Of a stretch of DNA of 16,650 nucleotides, positions 1 to 7,730 are shown one piece after another (positions within the stretch are counted from its first letter, which is position 1; every line of letters starts with the position of its first letter). The stretch comes from UBA7803 sp036381275 (lineage in GTDB: Bacteria; Pseudomonadota; Gammaproteobacteria; Pseudomonadales; Azotimanducaceae): assembly GCA_036381275.1 (NCBI GenBank), contig DASVDC010000055.1, positions 1 to 16,650 on the forward strand, read 5' to 3'. Below the pieces are notes generated by a model. The model saw nothing but the letters and a program-made list of their open reading frames with translations, was not told the DNA's origin and searched no databases. A program made the translations under genes and the position numbers.

Positions 1-13
1 ATGTCCGGATCCG

Positions 14-40
14 ATTCGCGGCCGGAGGCCGCTCCCACAG
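14..40 (-). repeat. REP-type palindromic repeat, minus orientation
   Basis: Read on the minus strand this is CTGTGGGAGCGG followed by CCTCCGGCCGCGAAT, identical over 27 bp to the copy at 9917-9943. The core GCGGCC-TCC-GGCCGC forms a 6-bp stem with a 3-nt loop, and the 5' foot begins GTGG. This matches the general plan of Pseudomonas-type REP elements, which RAYT transposases are thought to move. It lies downstream of csrA and outside any credible gene. Confidence 0.9.
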
Positions 41-56
41 TTGCCTCGGGGCGAGC

Positions 57-101
57 GATCGCGGTCTGGAGACCGCTCCAACGGCGGAGCCGCTCCAGAC
101 G
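57..101 (-). repeat. Variant and degenerate REP copies
   Basis: On the minus strand positions 57-80 read TGGAGCGGTCTCCAGACCGC plus GATC. This is a REP variant whose stem GCGGTC/GACCGC replaces the C-G pair of the main family by a T-A pair. Directly beside it, 79-101 holds a poorer copy containing GGAGCGG and CTCCGCCG. Together with the element at 14-40 this makes a small decaying REP cluster behind csrA. Confidence 0.65.
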
Positions 102-166
102 CGTTCGGGAGTTCGAGGCGTTCGAGTTACCGGCTGCGGAAGTCTGAGCGCGTAGTGTTACCGATA

Positions 167-194
167 GGCGAAGTTATCCCCCGATTACTTCGCC
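167..194 (-). other. Hairpin across the csrA stop codon, GGA in the loop
   Basis: A perfect 8-bp inverted repeat, GGCGAAGT and ACTTCGCC, flanks a 12-nt loop that on the transcript reads AAUCGGGGGAUA. The csrA stop codon (185-187) lies at the stem-loop junction. No U-run follows, so it is not a classic intrinsic terminator. It may stabilise the 3' end. The GGGGA in the loop also resembles the GGA-in-loop sites that CsrA binds, but that role is inference. Confidence 0.4.
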
Positions 195-376
195 GGTGTC
201 GCTGCGGTTTTCTGTTCCCCGTGAATTCGAATCCACACCTCTTTGCGGTGTACGGCCGAGTTCTTGGGTGCATCGATTCCGAGATGCACTTGGCTGCCGC
301 GAATCTTCAGCACTTTGAGCTCGATCTCATCATCGATCATGATCGACTCGCCGGCGCGCCGGGTAAGAACCAGCAT
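185..376 (-). CDS. csrA: Carbon storage regulator CsrA
   Basis: CsrA (RsmA) is a small homodimeric RNA-binding protein that binds GGA motifs in mRNA leaders and represses or stabilises translation; it links central carbon metabolism, motility and biofilm formation. The 63-residue product starts MLVLTRRAGESIMI, the hallmark N-terminus. It keeps the RNA-contacting end of the fold, with V42 and R44 in AVHRKEVW, and has a short variable C-terminal tail. The start at 376 is preceded by GAGGAACAATA, a good ribosome site that itself contains a GGA; the open frame extends further upstream, but those residues do not resemble CsrA. In many gammaproteobacteria csrA lies between alaS and a tRNA-Ser. Here it follows rmuC on the same strand after 288 bp, so it probably has its own promoter. 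Confidence 0.97.
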   Translation of the reverse strand: MLVLTRRAGESIMIDDEIELKVLKIRGSQVHLGIDAPKNSAVHRKEVWIRIHGEQKTAATPAK

Positions 377-664
377 TATTGTTCCTCGCAATCCTTTTCT
401 GCCCGACCAATGTACCCGTTTGGCGACAGATGTTCTGTGAAATCGGTGCCGGTTCTGTAATGACCTTGTGTAGCCAGATTCGTGCACCAGGTACCGATCG
501 AATCGTGACGACCTCTGCAGAACGACCCCGTTAAGCCTCCATTTTCTCTCCATCGAAGGCCGGGCCGAACGGCAGCTTGTCACGGACTGCTCCGCCCCGT
601 CGAATCGGTTCCGGGCGCCAACCCGCCATCGATCCGACGGACTGCCTTCTCACTCTATTGACCA
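377..664. other. Intergenic region between rmuC and csrA
   Basis: 288 bp with no credible gene on either strand. It must carry the csrA leader and probably its promoter, reading leftward. I found no convincing -35/-10 pair and no intrinsic terminator for rmuC. Open frames that cross it are continuations of csrA or shadows of rmuC. Confidence 0.6.
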
Positions 665-2140
665 TCAAGCCGCGCCGTGGTTCTGCCTGGGCGCTGGTGC
701 CCGCGAGTCTGCCGTGTCCGAGCCGTCGGCTTCATCTTCATCCCCGAGGAGGTGCGCCGGCAAGGGTTTCTTCACCGGGGCGCCCAGCTCACGCAGCTCC
801 TCGGCCCGCCGCAACAGGTTGCCCCGACCTGTGCTGAGCTTGCCGAGCGCCGCCTGGTAGGCCGCCTCCGCACCCTGCAACTGCCGCCCGACGGTCTCGA
901 GATCTTCCACGAACCCCCGCAGCTTGTCATAGAGGGCGCCCGCCCGGCGGGCGATCTCCTGGGCGTTCCGATTCTGCTTTTCGTAGCGCCAGACGTTGTG
1001 GATGATCCGCAGCGTCATCATCAGCGTACTCGGGCCCACGATCACGATGCGGCGCTCGAACGCGTCCGTGAACAGCCGCGGATCGTGCTGCATCGCCAGG
1101 GTGAAGGCGGCCTCCACGGGCACGAACAGCAGCACGAAATCGAGCGATCGAAGGTCGCTCAGCCGGTCGTAGTCCTGCTCGGCCAGCCGCTTCACGTGGC
1201 CGCGCAGGCTGGCCACGTGCTGCCGCAGCCATTGCTCCCGGCTCGCCTCGTTCTCGGCCGCGAGCGCCCGCTCGTAGGCGACCAGCGACAGCTTCGCATC
1301 CACGACCACGTGCTTCTCGTCGGGGAGGCGGATCAGCACGTCCGGACGCTTGAGCGACCCCGCGCCGTCGCGCCGGGCCACTTGGACCAGGTACTCTTCG
1401 CCCGCCCGCAGGCCCGAGGCTTCCAGCACGCGTTCCAGCACCAGCTCGCCCCAGTTGCCCTGCAGCTTGACGTCACCCTTCAGCGCCCGCGCCAGATGTT
1501 CCGCCTCCTTGTTCATCCGCTCACTGGATTTTTGCAGGTTTCGTACCTCATTCAGCAACGTTGCCCGCTCCCGGGTGTCGCTGCTGTAGACGGTTTCGAC
1601 CCGCTTGCGGAAGTCGTCGAGCTGATCCCGGAAGGGCGCCAGCAGCGCCGTGAGGCGCGCCTGGTGCTGCTCGCCCTGGTGCTGGAAGATCCGGTTCGCC
1701 AGCAGCTCGAGCTCCCGCTTCAACGTTTCGCCGTGCTCCCGGAGGGCCGCTTCCTTCTCGGCGAAGTGCCGCTGGTTTTCCTCGAGCCGGGTACGAAGCG
1801 CCGCCTCCGACTCCCGGCGCACGGTGAGCTGCTCTACCCGCTCCCGCAGCTCGTCCCGAACCGTATCCAGCTCCGCTTCGAGCCGGCGTGCCTCTCCCTG
1901 CACCACGGCGAGATACCGGTCGCGCTCGTCGAGCTGCTGCTCCAGGCGGGCCAGATCCGCCTGATGGCGCAGTTCCTCCCGTGCGAGCGTGGCGTCGACC
2001 GCCTCCTGGGCGACCCGACGAACCCGCACGCGCAGCCGCCAACCCCAGAGCAGGCTCGCGCCGGCCACACCGGCGGCGAACGCCGCCAGGAGCCAGGGAT
2101 CCTCCAGGTGCCGAAGCAGCAGAATCAGCCGCTCGGGCAT
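665..2140 (-). CDS. rmuC: DNA recombination protein RmuC
   Basis: RmuC family proteins limit inversions at short inverted repeats and carry a fold related to restriction endonucleases. The 491-residue product has an N-terminal membrane segment (about residues 16-34, LLAAFAAGVAGASLLWGW). A long charged coiled coil follows (about 40-215, rich in E, R, L and Q). The conserved RmuC core includes KLQGNWGELVLERVLEASGL, RPDVLIRLPDEKHVVVDAKL, SLDFVLLFVPVEAAF and a C-terminal helical part through WRYEKQNRNAQEIARRAG. The D and DAK residues of the second block fit the nuclease-like centre. Length is normal for the family. The ATG abuts the stop codon of the upstream acyl-CoA gene (TGA immediately followed by ATG) with no strong ribosome site, which suggests translational coupling. 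The last 30 residues are acidic and look disordered. Confidence 0.95.
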   Translation of the reverse strand: MPERLILLLRHLEDPWLLAAFAAGVAGASLLWGWRLRVRVRRVAQEAVDATLAREELRHQADLARLEQQLDERDRYLAVVQGEARRLEAELDTVRDELRERVEQLTVRRESEAALRTRLEENQRHFAEKEAALREHGETLKRELELLANRIFQHQGEQHQARLTALLAPFRDQLDDFRKRVETVYSSDTRERATLLNEVRNLQKSSERMNKEAEHLARALKGDVKLQGNWGELVLERVLEASGLRAGEEYLVQVARRDGAGSLKRPDVLIRLPDEKHVVVDAKLSLVAYERALAAENEASREQWLRQHVASLRGHVKRLAEQDYDRLSDLRSLDFVLLFVPVEAAFTLAMQHDPRLFTDAFERRIVIVGPSTLMMTLRIIHNVWRYEKQNRNAQEIARRAGALYDKLRGFVEDLETVGRQLQGAEAAYQAALGKLSTGRGNLLRRAEELRELGAPVKKPLPAHLLGDEDEADGSDTADSRAPAPRQNHGAA

Positions 2141-2941
2141 TCAGGCGCGGGGCAGGTCGCGGAAGTTCGGCGGCCGCTTCTCGAGAAAGGCAGCGACCGC
2201 TTCCTTGTGCTCGGGTGAGGCGTAGGCCTGCTGAAGGAATTGGCCTTCGAGCTCCTGCACCTTCGTCAGGTCGGTAGCGCAACCGTTCTCGCTCAGAAGT
2301 TGCTTGATCCAGCGCAGTTGCGGCGCCGGGTTCGCCGCGATCGTGCGGGCCAGATCGAACGCCGTGTCGAGGAGCTGCTCGTGCGGCACCAGGCGGTCGA
2401 CCAGACCCAGCTCGTGCGCTTCGCGGCCGGTATACAGCTTGCCGGAAAGGCACATCTCGCTCGCCCGCCCGAACCCCATCCGCTGCACCAGGAAGTGCGA
2501 GCTCGCGAGCTCCGGCACCAGCCCCATCTTCACGAACGCCATCGCGAACTTGGCCGACTCTGACGCGATGATTACGTCGCACGGCAGGATCATCGTCGCG
2601 CCGACGCCGACCGCCGGGCCGTTGACCGCGGCGATGATCGGCTTCGACCGGCGCAAAAGGCCCACCCAGTCGCGTGCCCCGCCGGCACGCGCCTCTGCGG
2701 CCGGATCATCGCCCTCGAGCCGGGAACGGAAGGTGTCGCTGATGTCGGCGCCTGCACAGAAGCCGCGCCCTTCGCCGGTGATCACGATGGCGCCGACGTC
2801 GGCCGATCCGTTGCAGCTCTCGATCGCGTCGGTGAGCTCGCTACTCATCCGGTACGTCCAGGCGTTGAGGCGCTCCGGACGGTTCAAGGTGATGAGTCCT
2901 ACCTCGTCCCGAACCTCGAATCGGATCTGCTCGTAGCTCAC
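2141..2941 (-). CDS. Enoyl-CoA hydratase/isomerase family protein (crotonase)
   Basis: Crotonase-fold acyl-CoA enzyme of 266 residues, probably a cytosolic enoyl-CoA hydratase or isomerase in fatty-acid or aromatic-acid breakdown. Visible are the oxyanion-hole strand GRGFCAGADIS (60-69), the second oxyanion helix AAVNGPAVGVGAT (104-116) and the substrate-pocket segment FVKMGLVPELASSHFL (136-151). In that segment E144 sits where hydratases place a catalytic acid. The second catalytic Glu of true crotonase is not certain, and GLVPE followed by ASSHF resembles isomerase-like subfamilies, so the exact reaction is open. Translation starts at GTG (2941) behind the strong ribosome site GGGAGGAAGTT. 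The gene leads a pair with rmuC and is divergent from the sensor kinase 73 bp away. Confidence 0.9.
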   Translation of the reverse strand: MSYEQIRFEVRDEVGLITLNRPERLNAWTYRMSSELTDAIESCNGSADVGAIVITGEGRGFCAGADISDTFRSRLEGDDPAAEARAGGARDWVGLLRRSKPIIAAVNGPAVGVGATMILPCDVIIASESAKFAMAFVKMGLVPELASSHFLVQRMGFGRASEMCLSGKLYTGREAHELGLVDRLVPHEQLLDTAFDLARTIAANPAPQLRWIKQLLSENGCATDLTKVQELEGQFLQQAYASPEHKEAVAAFLEKRPPNFRDLPRA

Positions 2942-2977
2942 AACTTCCTCCCTTCAACCCGGGGCTAAGGTGGTAGT

Positions 2978-3061
2978 ATGCGGGAAATCGCTGCGTGGAT
3001 TCCACGACTTGCGGATGACCGAACGAGCCGACTGCTACATCCTGATCCTCGACGACGATGA
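2978..3061 (+). other. Possible 27-codon leader ORF before the hybrid kinase
   Basis: An ATG at 2978 sits behind AAGGTGG with a 4-nt gap, the best ribosome site in this short divergent region. It opens a 27-codon frame (start MREIAAWIPRLADD) that overlaps the kinase start in another frame and ends at TGA 3059-3061. The kinase itself has no clear ribosome site at 2970 or 3015. It may be a leader peptide or chance. Confidence 0.25.
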
Positions 3062-5384
3062 GGCTCACGCGGCCAGCGTCCGGGAACTGCTCCGGATGAA
3101 CGGCTACGAAGCCGAGGCGAGCACCGACGTCGCCCGCAGCATGCAGCGCCTGAAGGCGGGCGAGTTCCAGGTGCTGGTGCTCGACATCAAGATGCCGGGC
3201 ATCTCCGGCCTGGACGTGCTGGAGTTCATCTCCGACAACGACATCCAGGTCAAGACCATCGTGCTCTCCGGCGAGACGTCGGTCAGCAACGTGACGCCGA
3301 TCCTGCGCCTCGGCGCGTACGACTACCTGCCGAAGCCCTACGAGCCGCAGCAGCTTCTCACCAGCGTCGCCAACGCGGCAGAGCGGCATCGGTTGGAGTG
3401 TGAGAACCGCGCGATGGCCGCGAAGGCGGAGGCCGACCACGCGCTGCACGAGTTCCTGATCACCGCCTCCCCCGACCTGATCTACGTGCTGGACGACGAA
3501 GGCCGCTTCACGTTCGTCAACAAACCGGTCTCACAGATCTTCGATGGCGCACCGCGCAACGTAGCCGGCATGCCCTGGCAGGACGTGGTCGGCCCGGATC
3601 TCGCAGAAGTGCTGCGCTATCACATTGACGAACGGCGGACCGGCAATCGCGCCACCCGGCATTTCGAGTTCGAGTACCGGCCGAACCCCCACACCTGCCG
3701 GATTCTCGAGTTTTCCGCAACCGGGCTGTACGAGGACCGCGACGGTACCGGCAGCGGCAAATTCGTCGGCACCTATGGTGTGCTGCGCGACGTGACCGAG
3801 GCGCGCCGCACCGCTCGCGAGCTCGCGCAGAGCCGGCTGAAGTTCTACGGCCTGTTCATGGACTCGCCGGATGCGAGCTACATCGCCCGCCTCCAGGACG
3901 GGCGCCTGCTCGAGGCGAACGAGAGCTTCCGCAACATTCAGGAGCGGCTCGGCGTCAAGGGCGAGAACACCGATGCGTTTCTGTTCCCGAGCCACGAGAC
4001 CCGGCTCGAGTTCATCCGCCGGGTGGCCGCGAGCGCGGAGCCCAAGACGATCGCGCTCGATCGTGAAACGCTCGAGGGCACCTACCATCTCGAGCTGACC
4101 GCCAAGGCGCTGACGCTGAACGACGAGCCGTGTCTGCTCGCCACGGTGCACGACCGCACCGACGCACGGCGCGCCGAGCGCGATCGGCTGAATCTGCAGA
4201 ACCGCCTGCAGCAGGCGAGCAAGATGGAAGCGATCGGCCAGCTCGCCGGCGGCATCGCGCACGACTTCAACAACATCCTGGCCAGCATCATCGGCTACGC
4301 CGAGCTGATCCAGAACAGCCGCAAACGCTTCACGCCCGAGCAGGTGGACGCGTACCTCGATCAGGTCATCGCGGCCGGCCACCGTGCCCGCGACCTCATC
4401 TCGCAGATGCTGACCTTCACGCGCGCGAACCGCGGCGATCCGAAGCCGGTGGACGTGGCCGGAGCGATCAACGACGTCTCGCGGATGCTGCGCGCGGCCA
4501 TTCCGAGTCAGATCGACGTCCGCACCGAGATGGCCGAAGGCCTCGAGCCGGTACACGCCGACCCGGTGCAGCTCCAGCAGATCATCATCAACCTGATGAT
4601 CAACGCGCGCGACGCGATCGAAGGCCCCGGCCACATCCTGGTTTCGCTGTCGCGCGGGTCGCAGCACAGCGACTGCGCCGCCTGCGGCGAACGCCTGACG
4701 AAGACCCACATCGTGCTGGCGGTGACGGACAGCGGCCACGGCATCCCGGACGACGTGCGCAGCCGCATGTTCGAGATGTACTTCACCACCCGCGAGCCCG
4801 GCAAGGGCACCGGCATCGGCCTGTGGCTGATCAACAACCTGATCCACGAATACCAGGGCCACATCACGGTCGCCTCCGAGCCCGGCTTCGGCACGACCTT
4901 CGAAGTGCACCTGCCGATCGCGACGGCTCAGGCCCGCAGCCGCACCGAGGGTGCTGTGGTCGAGCCCACGGAGCTGAAGGCCGGTAAGGTGGTCGTCGTG
5001 GACGACGAGCTTTCCGTCGGCAACTTCATCGGTGAGGTGCTGCGGGACGCCGGGTACGACGTCACCGTGTTCAACGAGAGCCCGAGCGCGCTGCGCCATC
5101 TGCAGGCCAACCACCGCGACGTGGCGGTGCTGATCACCGACCAGAACATGCCGCTGATGAACGGCCAGGAGCTCGCCGAGCAGGCCAAGACGCTTAACCC
5201 CGACATGCCGGTGGTGCTGATCACCGGGTTCGCAACGAACTTCCAGTCCCGGCAGTGGCGTCAGCTCGGGCTCGACGCCTTCCTCGCGAAACCGTTCCGG
5301 ATCGACGAGCTGCTCGACACGGTGGCGGCACTCGCCCCGGAAGCGCCGCGCGCGCGTTCCGACCCGTCGATGGCGAGCGGCTGA
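3015..5384 (+). CDS. Hybrid sensor histidine kinase, REC-PAS-PAS-HisKA-HATPase-REC
   Basis: Soluble two-component kinase of 789 residues; no membrane segment is visible. Counting from a possible GTG at 2970 (subtract 15 for the ATG at 3015), the order is as follows. A receiver (about 22-135) has DDD 28-30, phospho-acceptor D72 in LVLDIKMPG, and K122. Two PAS domains span about 160-280 and 287-400. The dimerisation/phosphoacceptor helix has H431 in IAHDFNNILASIIGYAEL. The ATPase domain has N-box NLMINARDA (541-549), DSGHGIP (587-593) and GKGTGIGL (611-618). A second receiver (673-788) has D724 in LITDQNMP. Unusual is CAAC (569-572) between N-box and G1 box. I prefer the ATG at 3015 because it leaves room for divergent promoters. 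No output domain or neighbouring regulator is present, so the partner is unknown. It converges on the aldolase gene, with 3 bp between stop codons. Confidence 0.95.
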   Translation: MTERADCYILILDDDEAHAASVRELLRMNGYEAEASTDVARSMQRLKAGEFQVLVLDIKMPGISGLDVLEFISDNDIQVKTIVLSGETSVSNVTPILRLGAYDYLPKPYEPQQLLTSVANAAERHRLECENRAMAAKAEADHALHEFLITASPDLIYVLDDEGRFTFVNKPVSQIFDGAPRNVAGMPWQDVVGPDLAEVLRYHIDERRTGNRATRHFEFEYRPNPHTCRILEFSATGLYEDRDGTGSGKFVGTYGVLRDVTEARRTARELAQSRLKFYGLFMDSPDASYIARLQDGRLLEANESFRNIQERLGVKGENTDAFLFPSHETRLEFIRRVAASAEPKTIALDRETLEGTYHLELTAKALTLNDEPCLLATVHDRTDARRAERDRLNLQNRLQQASKMEAIGQLAGGIAHDFNNILASIIGYAELIQNSRKRFTPEQVDAYLDQVIAAGHRARDLISQMLTFTRANRGDPKPVDVAGAINDVSRMLRAAIPSQIDVRTEMAEGLEPVHADPVQLQQIIINLMINARDAIEGPGHILVSLSRGSQHSDCAACGERLTKTHIVLAVTDSGHGIPDDVRSRMFEMYFTTREPGKGTGIGLWLINNLIHEYQGHITVASEPGFGTTFEVHLPIATAQARSRTEGAVVEPTELKAGKVVVVDDELSVGNFIGEVLRDAGYDVTVFNESPSALRHLQANHRDVAVLITDQNMPLMNGQELAEQAKTLNPDMPVVLITGFATNFQSRQWRQLGLDAFLAKPFRIDELLDTVAALAPEAPRARSDPSMASG

Positions 5385-5387
5385 CCG

Positions 5388-6155
5388 CTATTGCGCGCCC
5401 TTGCGTGCCGCCGCCAGCTCGGCCGCTGCGGTGCGCAGCATGAAACCCGCATCGCTGCCGAGGTTCACCAGGTTGAACCCCTCCGCGAGGTACTTGCGGG
5501 TGTAGGCGAGACTCGAGGTATGGATGCCGGCGGCGATTCCGGCACGCCGGCAGGCTTCGCGTATCGACGTCACCGCTGCGGCGTGCTCCGGGTGATCCGA
5601 GTCGCCCGTGTTCGGCAGCCCCAGCGCGAGCGACAGATCCGACGGCCCGATGTACACGGCGTCGAGCCCCGGCGTGGTGACGATCTCTTCGAGGTTCGCG
5701 AGGCCCGCCGCGGTTTCGATCATGCCGATGCAGGCGATCTGGTCGTTCGCCTCCTGGGCGTAGCCGCGGCCGCCGTAGAGCGCGGCGCGGATCGGTCCGT
5801 ACGAGCGATTGCCGGCCGGCGGGTAGCGGCACGCGGCGACCGCGCGCTCGGCCTCGGCGCGGTTGTTCACCATCGGCACGATCACGCCGTACGCGCCCGC
5901 GTCCAGCGCCTTCATGATCGCAGCCGGGTCGTTCCACGGCACGCGCACCAGCGGCGTCGCACTGCTCGTGGAGATGGCCGGCAGCATCACCGTCAGGTCG
6001 TGGTAGTCCAGCAGGCCGTGCTGCAGGTCGATGCAGACCCAGTCGAATCCGAGCCCGGCCAGCGCTTCGGCCGTGTACGCGTTCGCGAGCGACAGCCAGC
6101 AGCCGACCGTCTGCCCGCCGTCCCGCCAGATCCGCAGACACCGATTTTCCCGCAC
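5388..6155 (-). CDS. HpcH/HpaI family aldolase
   Basis: Class II, metal-dependent pyruvate aldolase of 255 residues. Relatives (HpaI, GarL, RhmA) cleave 4-hydroxy-2-oxo acids to pyruvate and an aldehyde. The (beta/alpha)8 barrel signature residues are present: FDWVCIDLQHGLLDY with H46, LVRVPWNDPAAIMKALDAGA with R71, IGMIETAAGLANLEEI with metal ligand E147, and VYIGPSDLSLALG with D173. Length matches the family. GTG at 6155 is the chosen start because GGAGGGGTC stands directly before it. No catabolic genes flank it, so the natural substrate cannot be told, and names such as hpaI or garL would be guesses. Its upstream region ends in a REP element at 6182-6205. Confidence 0.92.
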   Translation of the reverse strand: MRENRCLRIWRDGGQTVGCWLSLANAYTAEALAGLGFDWVCIDLQHGLLDYHDLTVMLPAISTSSATPLVRVPWNDPAAIMKALDAGAYGVIVPMVNNRAEAERAVAACRYPPAGNRSYGPIRAALYGGRGYAQEANDQIACIGMIETAAGLANLEEIVTTPGLDAVYIGPSDLSLALGLPNTGDSDHPEHAAAVTSIREACRRAGIAAGIHTSSLAYTRKYLAEGFNLVNLGSDAGFMLRTAAAELAAARKGAQ

Positions 6156-6181
6156 GACCCCTCCGATGATGTGGCGACCCT

Positions 6182-6205
6182 GTGGGAGCGGCCTCCGGCC
6201 GCGAA
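6182..6205 (+). repeat. REP-type palindromic repeat
   Basis: GTGGGAGCGGCC followed by TCCGGCCGCGAA, a plus-oriented copy of the same element as at 9917 and 13066. It lies between the aldolase start and the tRNA-Leu promoter. Confidence 0.9.
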
Positions 6206-6244
6206 CGCTGAATTGCGCTCCCTAGAGTGGGTGCGAGGTTAATG

Positions 6245-6250
6245 TAGAAT
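6245..6250 (+). promoter_or_regulatory. -10 box of the tRNA-Leu(UAG) promoter
   Basis: TAGAAT (5 of 6 matches to TATAAT) stands 9 bp before the tRNA 5' end. It is followed by GGCGCGCCT, a GC-rich discriminator as seen at stringently controlled stable-RNA promoters. No good -35 hexamer is visible at 16-18 bp. Confidence 0.5.
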
Positions 6251-6259
6251 GGCGCGCCT

Positions 6260-6344
6260 GCCCAGGTGTTGGAACTGGTAGACAAGCTGGATTTAGGTTC
6301 CAGTGCCGAAAGGCGTGCGAGTTCGACTCTCGCCCTGGGCACCA
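6260..6344 (+). tRNA. tRNA-Leu(UAG)
   Basis: 85-nt class II tRNA with encoded CCA. The acceptor stem GCCCAGG pairs with CCTGGGC, followed by ACCA. The anticodon stem CTGGA/TCCAG encloses loop TTTAGGT with anticodon TAG at 6294-6296. The long variable arm TGCCGAAAGGCG and the T arm with GTTCGACTC are both present. It reads CUN leucine codons. Unlike the tRNA-Leu at 13196-13492 it has no intron. Confidence 0.97.
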
Positions 6345-6352
6345 CCATCGCT

Positions 6353-6372
6353 GCATTGCGGTTACGCAATGC
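6353..6372 (+). terminator. Hairpin just downstream of tRNA-Leu(UAG)
   Basis: GCATTGCG and CGCAATGC form a perfect 8-bp stem with a GTTA loop, 8 bp after the tRNA end. The following bases are C-rich with no T-run, so it could be a weak terminator or a processing/stability stem for the tRNA 3' trailer. Confidence 0.4.
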
Positions 6373-6420
6373 CCGTCCCCCGCTCGTTCCCCACACTGCC
6401 GCCGAACGCGGAGCGTGAGA

Positions 6421-7692
6421 ATGCGAGTAGCGAACCACCCACCCTGCCCTTCACTCCTGCGAGGCCGTCTTCCGGCGCGCATGCGTCGCCTGCTGCTGTT
6501 CGCGCTGACGCTGCTCGGCAGCACGGCCGGGGCTGAAGTGGATCAGCGCGGCCATTACCTTTCCTTCGATCACATTCGCGACCTGCGTGCCGAGCTCGGC
6601 GTGCTCGCCGACCCGTCGTCCACCACGAAGTACCGCCTGCGCATCGCTTCCCGGCTCGACGACGCGCTGCGGACGCCCGGCGTGCGCGGCATCTGGATGG
6701 CGTTCCCCTGGCGCGACGTCGAGGTCGGTGACGGCGTCTACGACTGGACGGTGCTCGATCGCAACATGGACGTCGCCAAGGATTACGGCCACGTGTTCGT
6801 CGTCGCCATCGCGGACCGCAGCTTCAACGGCAACCAGGTGATGCCCGACTACTTGCCGGACGAGTACGTGCTCGCGAGCCGCGGCAGCCGTAAGCACGGC
6901 TACACCGCGAAGCGATGGGACCCGTACGTCTACAACCGCCTGATCCGCCTGTACCGCGCCATCGCCGAGCGCTACGCCGATCATCCCGGCTTCGGCGGCA
7001 TCGCCACGTCGGAAACCGCCACCGGGAACTTCGTCGGCGGCGACTACAGCGTCGAGAAGTACCAGGACGCGCTGGCCGCCATCGTCACCGAGACGCTCCC
7101 GGCGCTGACCCGCGGCAAGCTGTTCCTGTACATCAACTTCCTGAAGGGCGGCGAATCGATCGACTTGAACGAGGATGCCCGGGTCGCGTTGCTTCGCCGC
7201 GTGCCGACGCGAAACCTCGTGATCGGTGCGCCCGACATCACGCCCGACGTGAAGGGTATGGTGCGATCGGTGACGCCGTTCCGGATCCACGTGCGCAAGA
7301 CCATGCCGTCGCTCGAGCAGTTCTGCCATCTGCAGAACGTCGATCAGGGGCTCGGGCGCATCAACGTGAAGAGCAACGCCGCCCGTTCCGACTACCGTCG
7401 GAAAGTCGCGGCGATCCGCGCGCCGGAGGCCGAGGGCGGAATCAGCCGCGAGCCGCCGGGCTTCGCGCTCGACGATCTGCGCGATCCCGAGGGCCGCCCG
7501 ATCGACCTGCACCCCGAGGCCGAGCTGGGTGACTTGTGGCAGCCGGAGGAGCTGTTCGCTTTCGGCCGGCGCAACTTCGGCTGCGACTACGTGCTATGGC
7601 ATTACCGCGAATTTCCCAAGCCAGGCGAGATCGAGTGGCACGAGATCCAGCGGGTGATCGCGCGGCACGCGGACTTCTACCGCTCATCGTAG
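6421..7692 (+). CDS. Secreted glycoside-hydrolase-like TIM-barrel protein
   Basis: About 423 residues. The strand-helix pattern resembles clan GH-A glycosidases: GIWMAFPWRDVEVGDGVYDW early on (the usual place for W..EP..G.YDW), followed by an LDRNMDVAKDYG helix. GIATSETATGN then follows, where the Glu (about residue 198) is a candidate acid/base. I could not name a family or identify the second catalytic Glu. ATG 6421 has GGAG 7 bp upstream. A second ATG at 6481 gives MRRLLLFALTLLGSTAGA, a clean signal peptide with cleavage after AGA, so either start implies export. The C-terminal part ends in CDYVLWHYREFPKPGEIEW, a plausible last barrel strand. It stands alone behind the tRNA and converges on glmS. 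A role in polysaccharide handling in the periplasm or outside the cell is inferred. Confidence 0.75.
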   Translation: MRVANHPPCPSLLRGRLPARMRRLLLFALTLLGSTAGAEVDQRGHYLSFDHIRDLRAELGVLADPSSTTKYRLRIASRLDDALRTPGVRGIWMAFPWRDVEVGDGVYDWTVLDRNMDVAKDYGHVFVVAIADRSFNGNQVMPDYLPDEYVLASRGSRKHGYTAKRWDPYVYNRLIRLYRAIAERYADHPGFGGIATSETATGNFVGGDYSVEKYQDALAAIVTETLPALTRGKLFLYINFLKGGESIDLNEDARVALLRRVPTRNLVIGAPDITPDVKGMVRSVTPFRIHVRKTMPSLEQFCHLQNVDQGLGRINVKSNAARSDYRRKVAAIRAPEAEGGISREPPGFALDDLRDPEGRPIDLHPEAELGDLWQPEELFAFGRRNFGCDYVLWHYREFPKPGEIEWHEIQRVIARHADFYRSS

Positions 7693-7703
7693 GCGCGATC
7701 TCC

Positions 7704-7730
7704 AGCGTCCTACCGCTGCGGGGCGACGCT
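7704..7730. terminator. Inverted repeat between convergent gene ends
   Basis: AGCGTC (7704-7709) and GACGCT (7725-7730) are perfect inverted repeats, with a further partly pairing centre CTACCGCTGCGG. It fills the 36-bp gap between the glycosidase-like gene and glmS and overlaps the glmS stop codon. There is no T-run on either strand, so its action as a bidirectional terminator is uncertain. Confidence 0.3.

Noticed and set aside
377..583. Longer N-terminal extension of csrA
   Set aside because: The extra residues do not match CsrA, whose N-terminus MLVLTRRAG is fixed, and the internal ATG at 376 has its own ribosome site.
677..2218. 513-residue plus-strand ORF across rmuC
   Set aside because: Shadow of rmuC in GC-rich DNA; the minus-strand frame has clear RmuC motifs.
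3531..5114. 527-residue minus-strand ORF across the sensor kinase
   Set aside because: Antisense shadow rich in Ala, Val, His and Arg; the plus strand encodes recognisable kinase domains.
6222..6524. Minus-strand ORF containing CPGRESNSH
   Set aside because: False translation of the antisense strand of tRNA-Leu(UAG).
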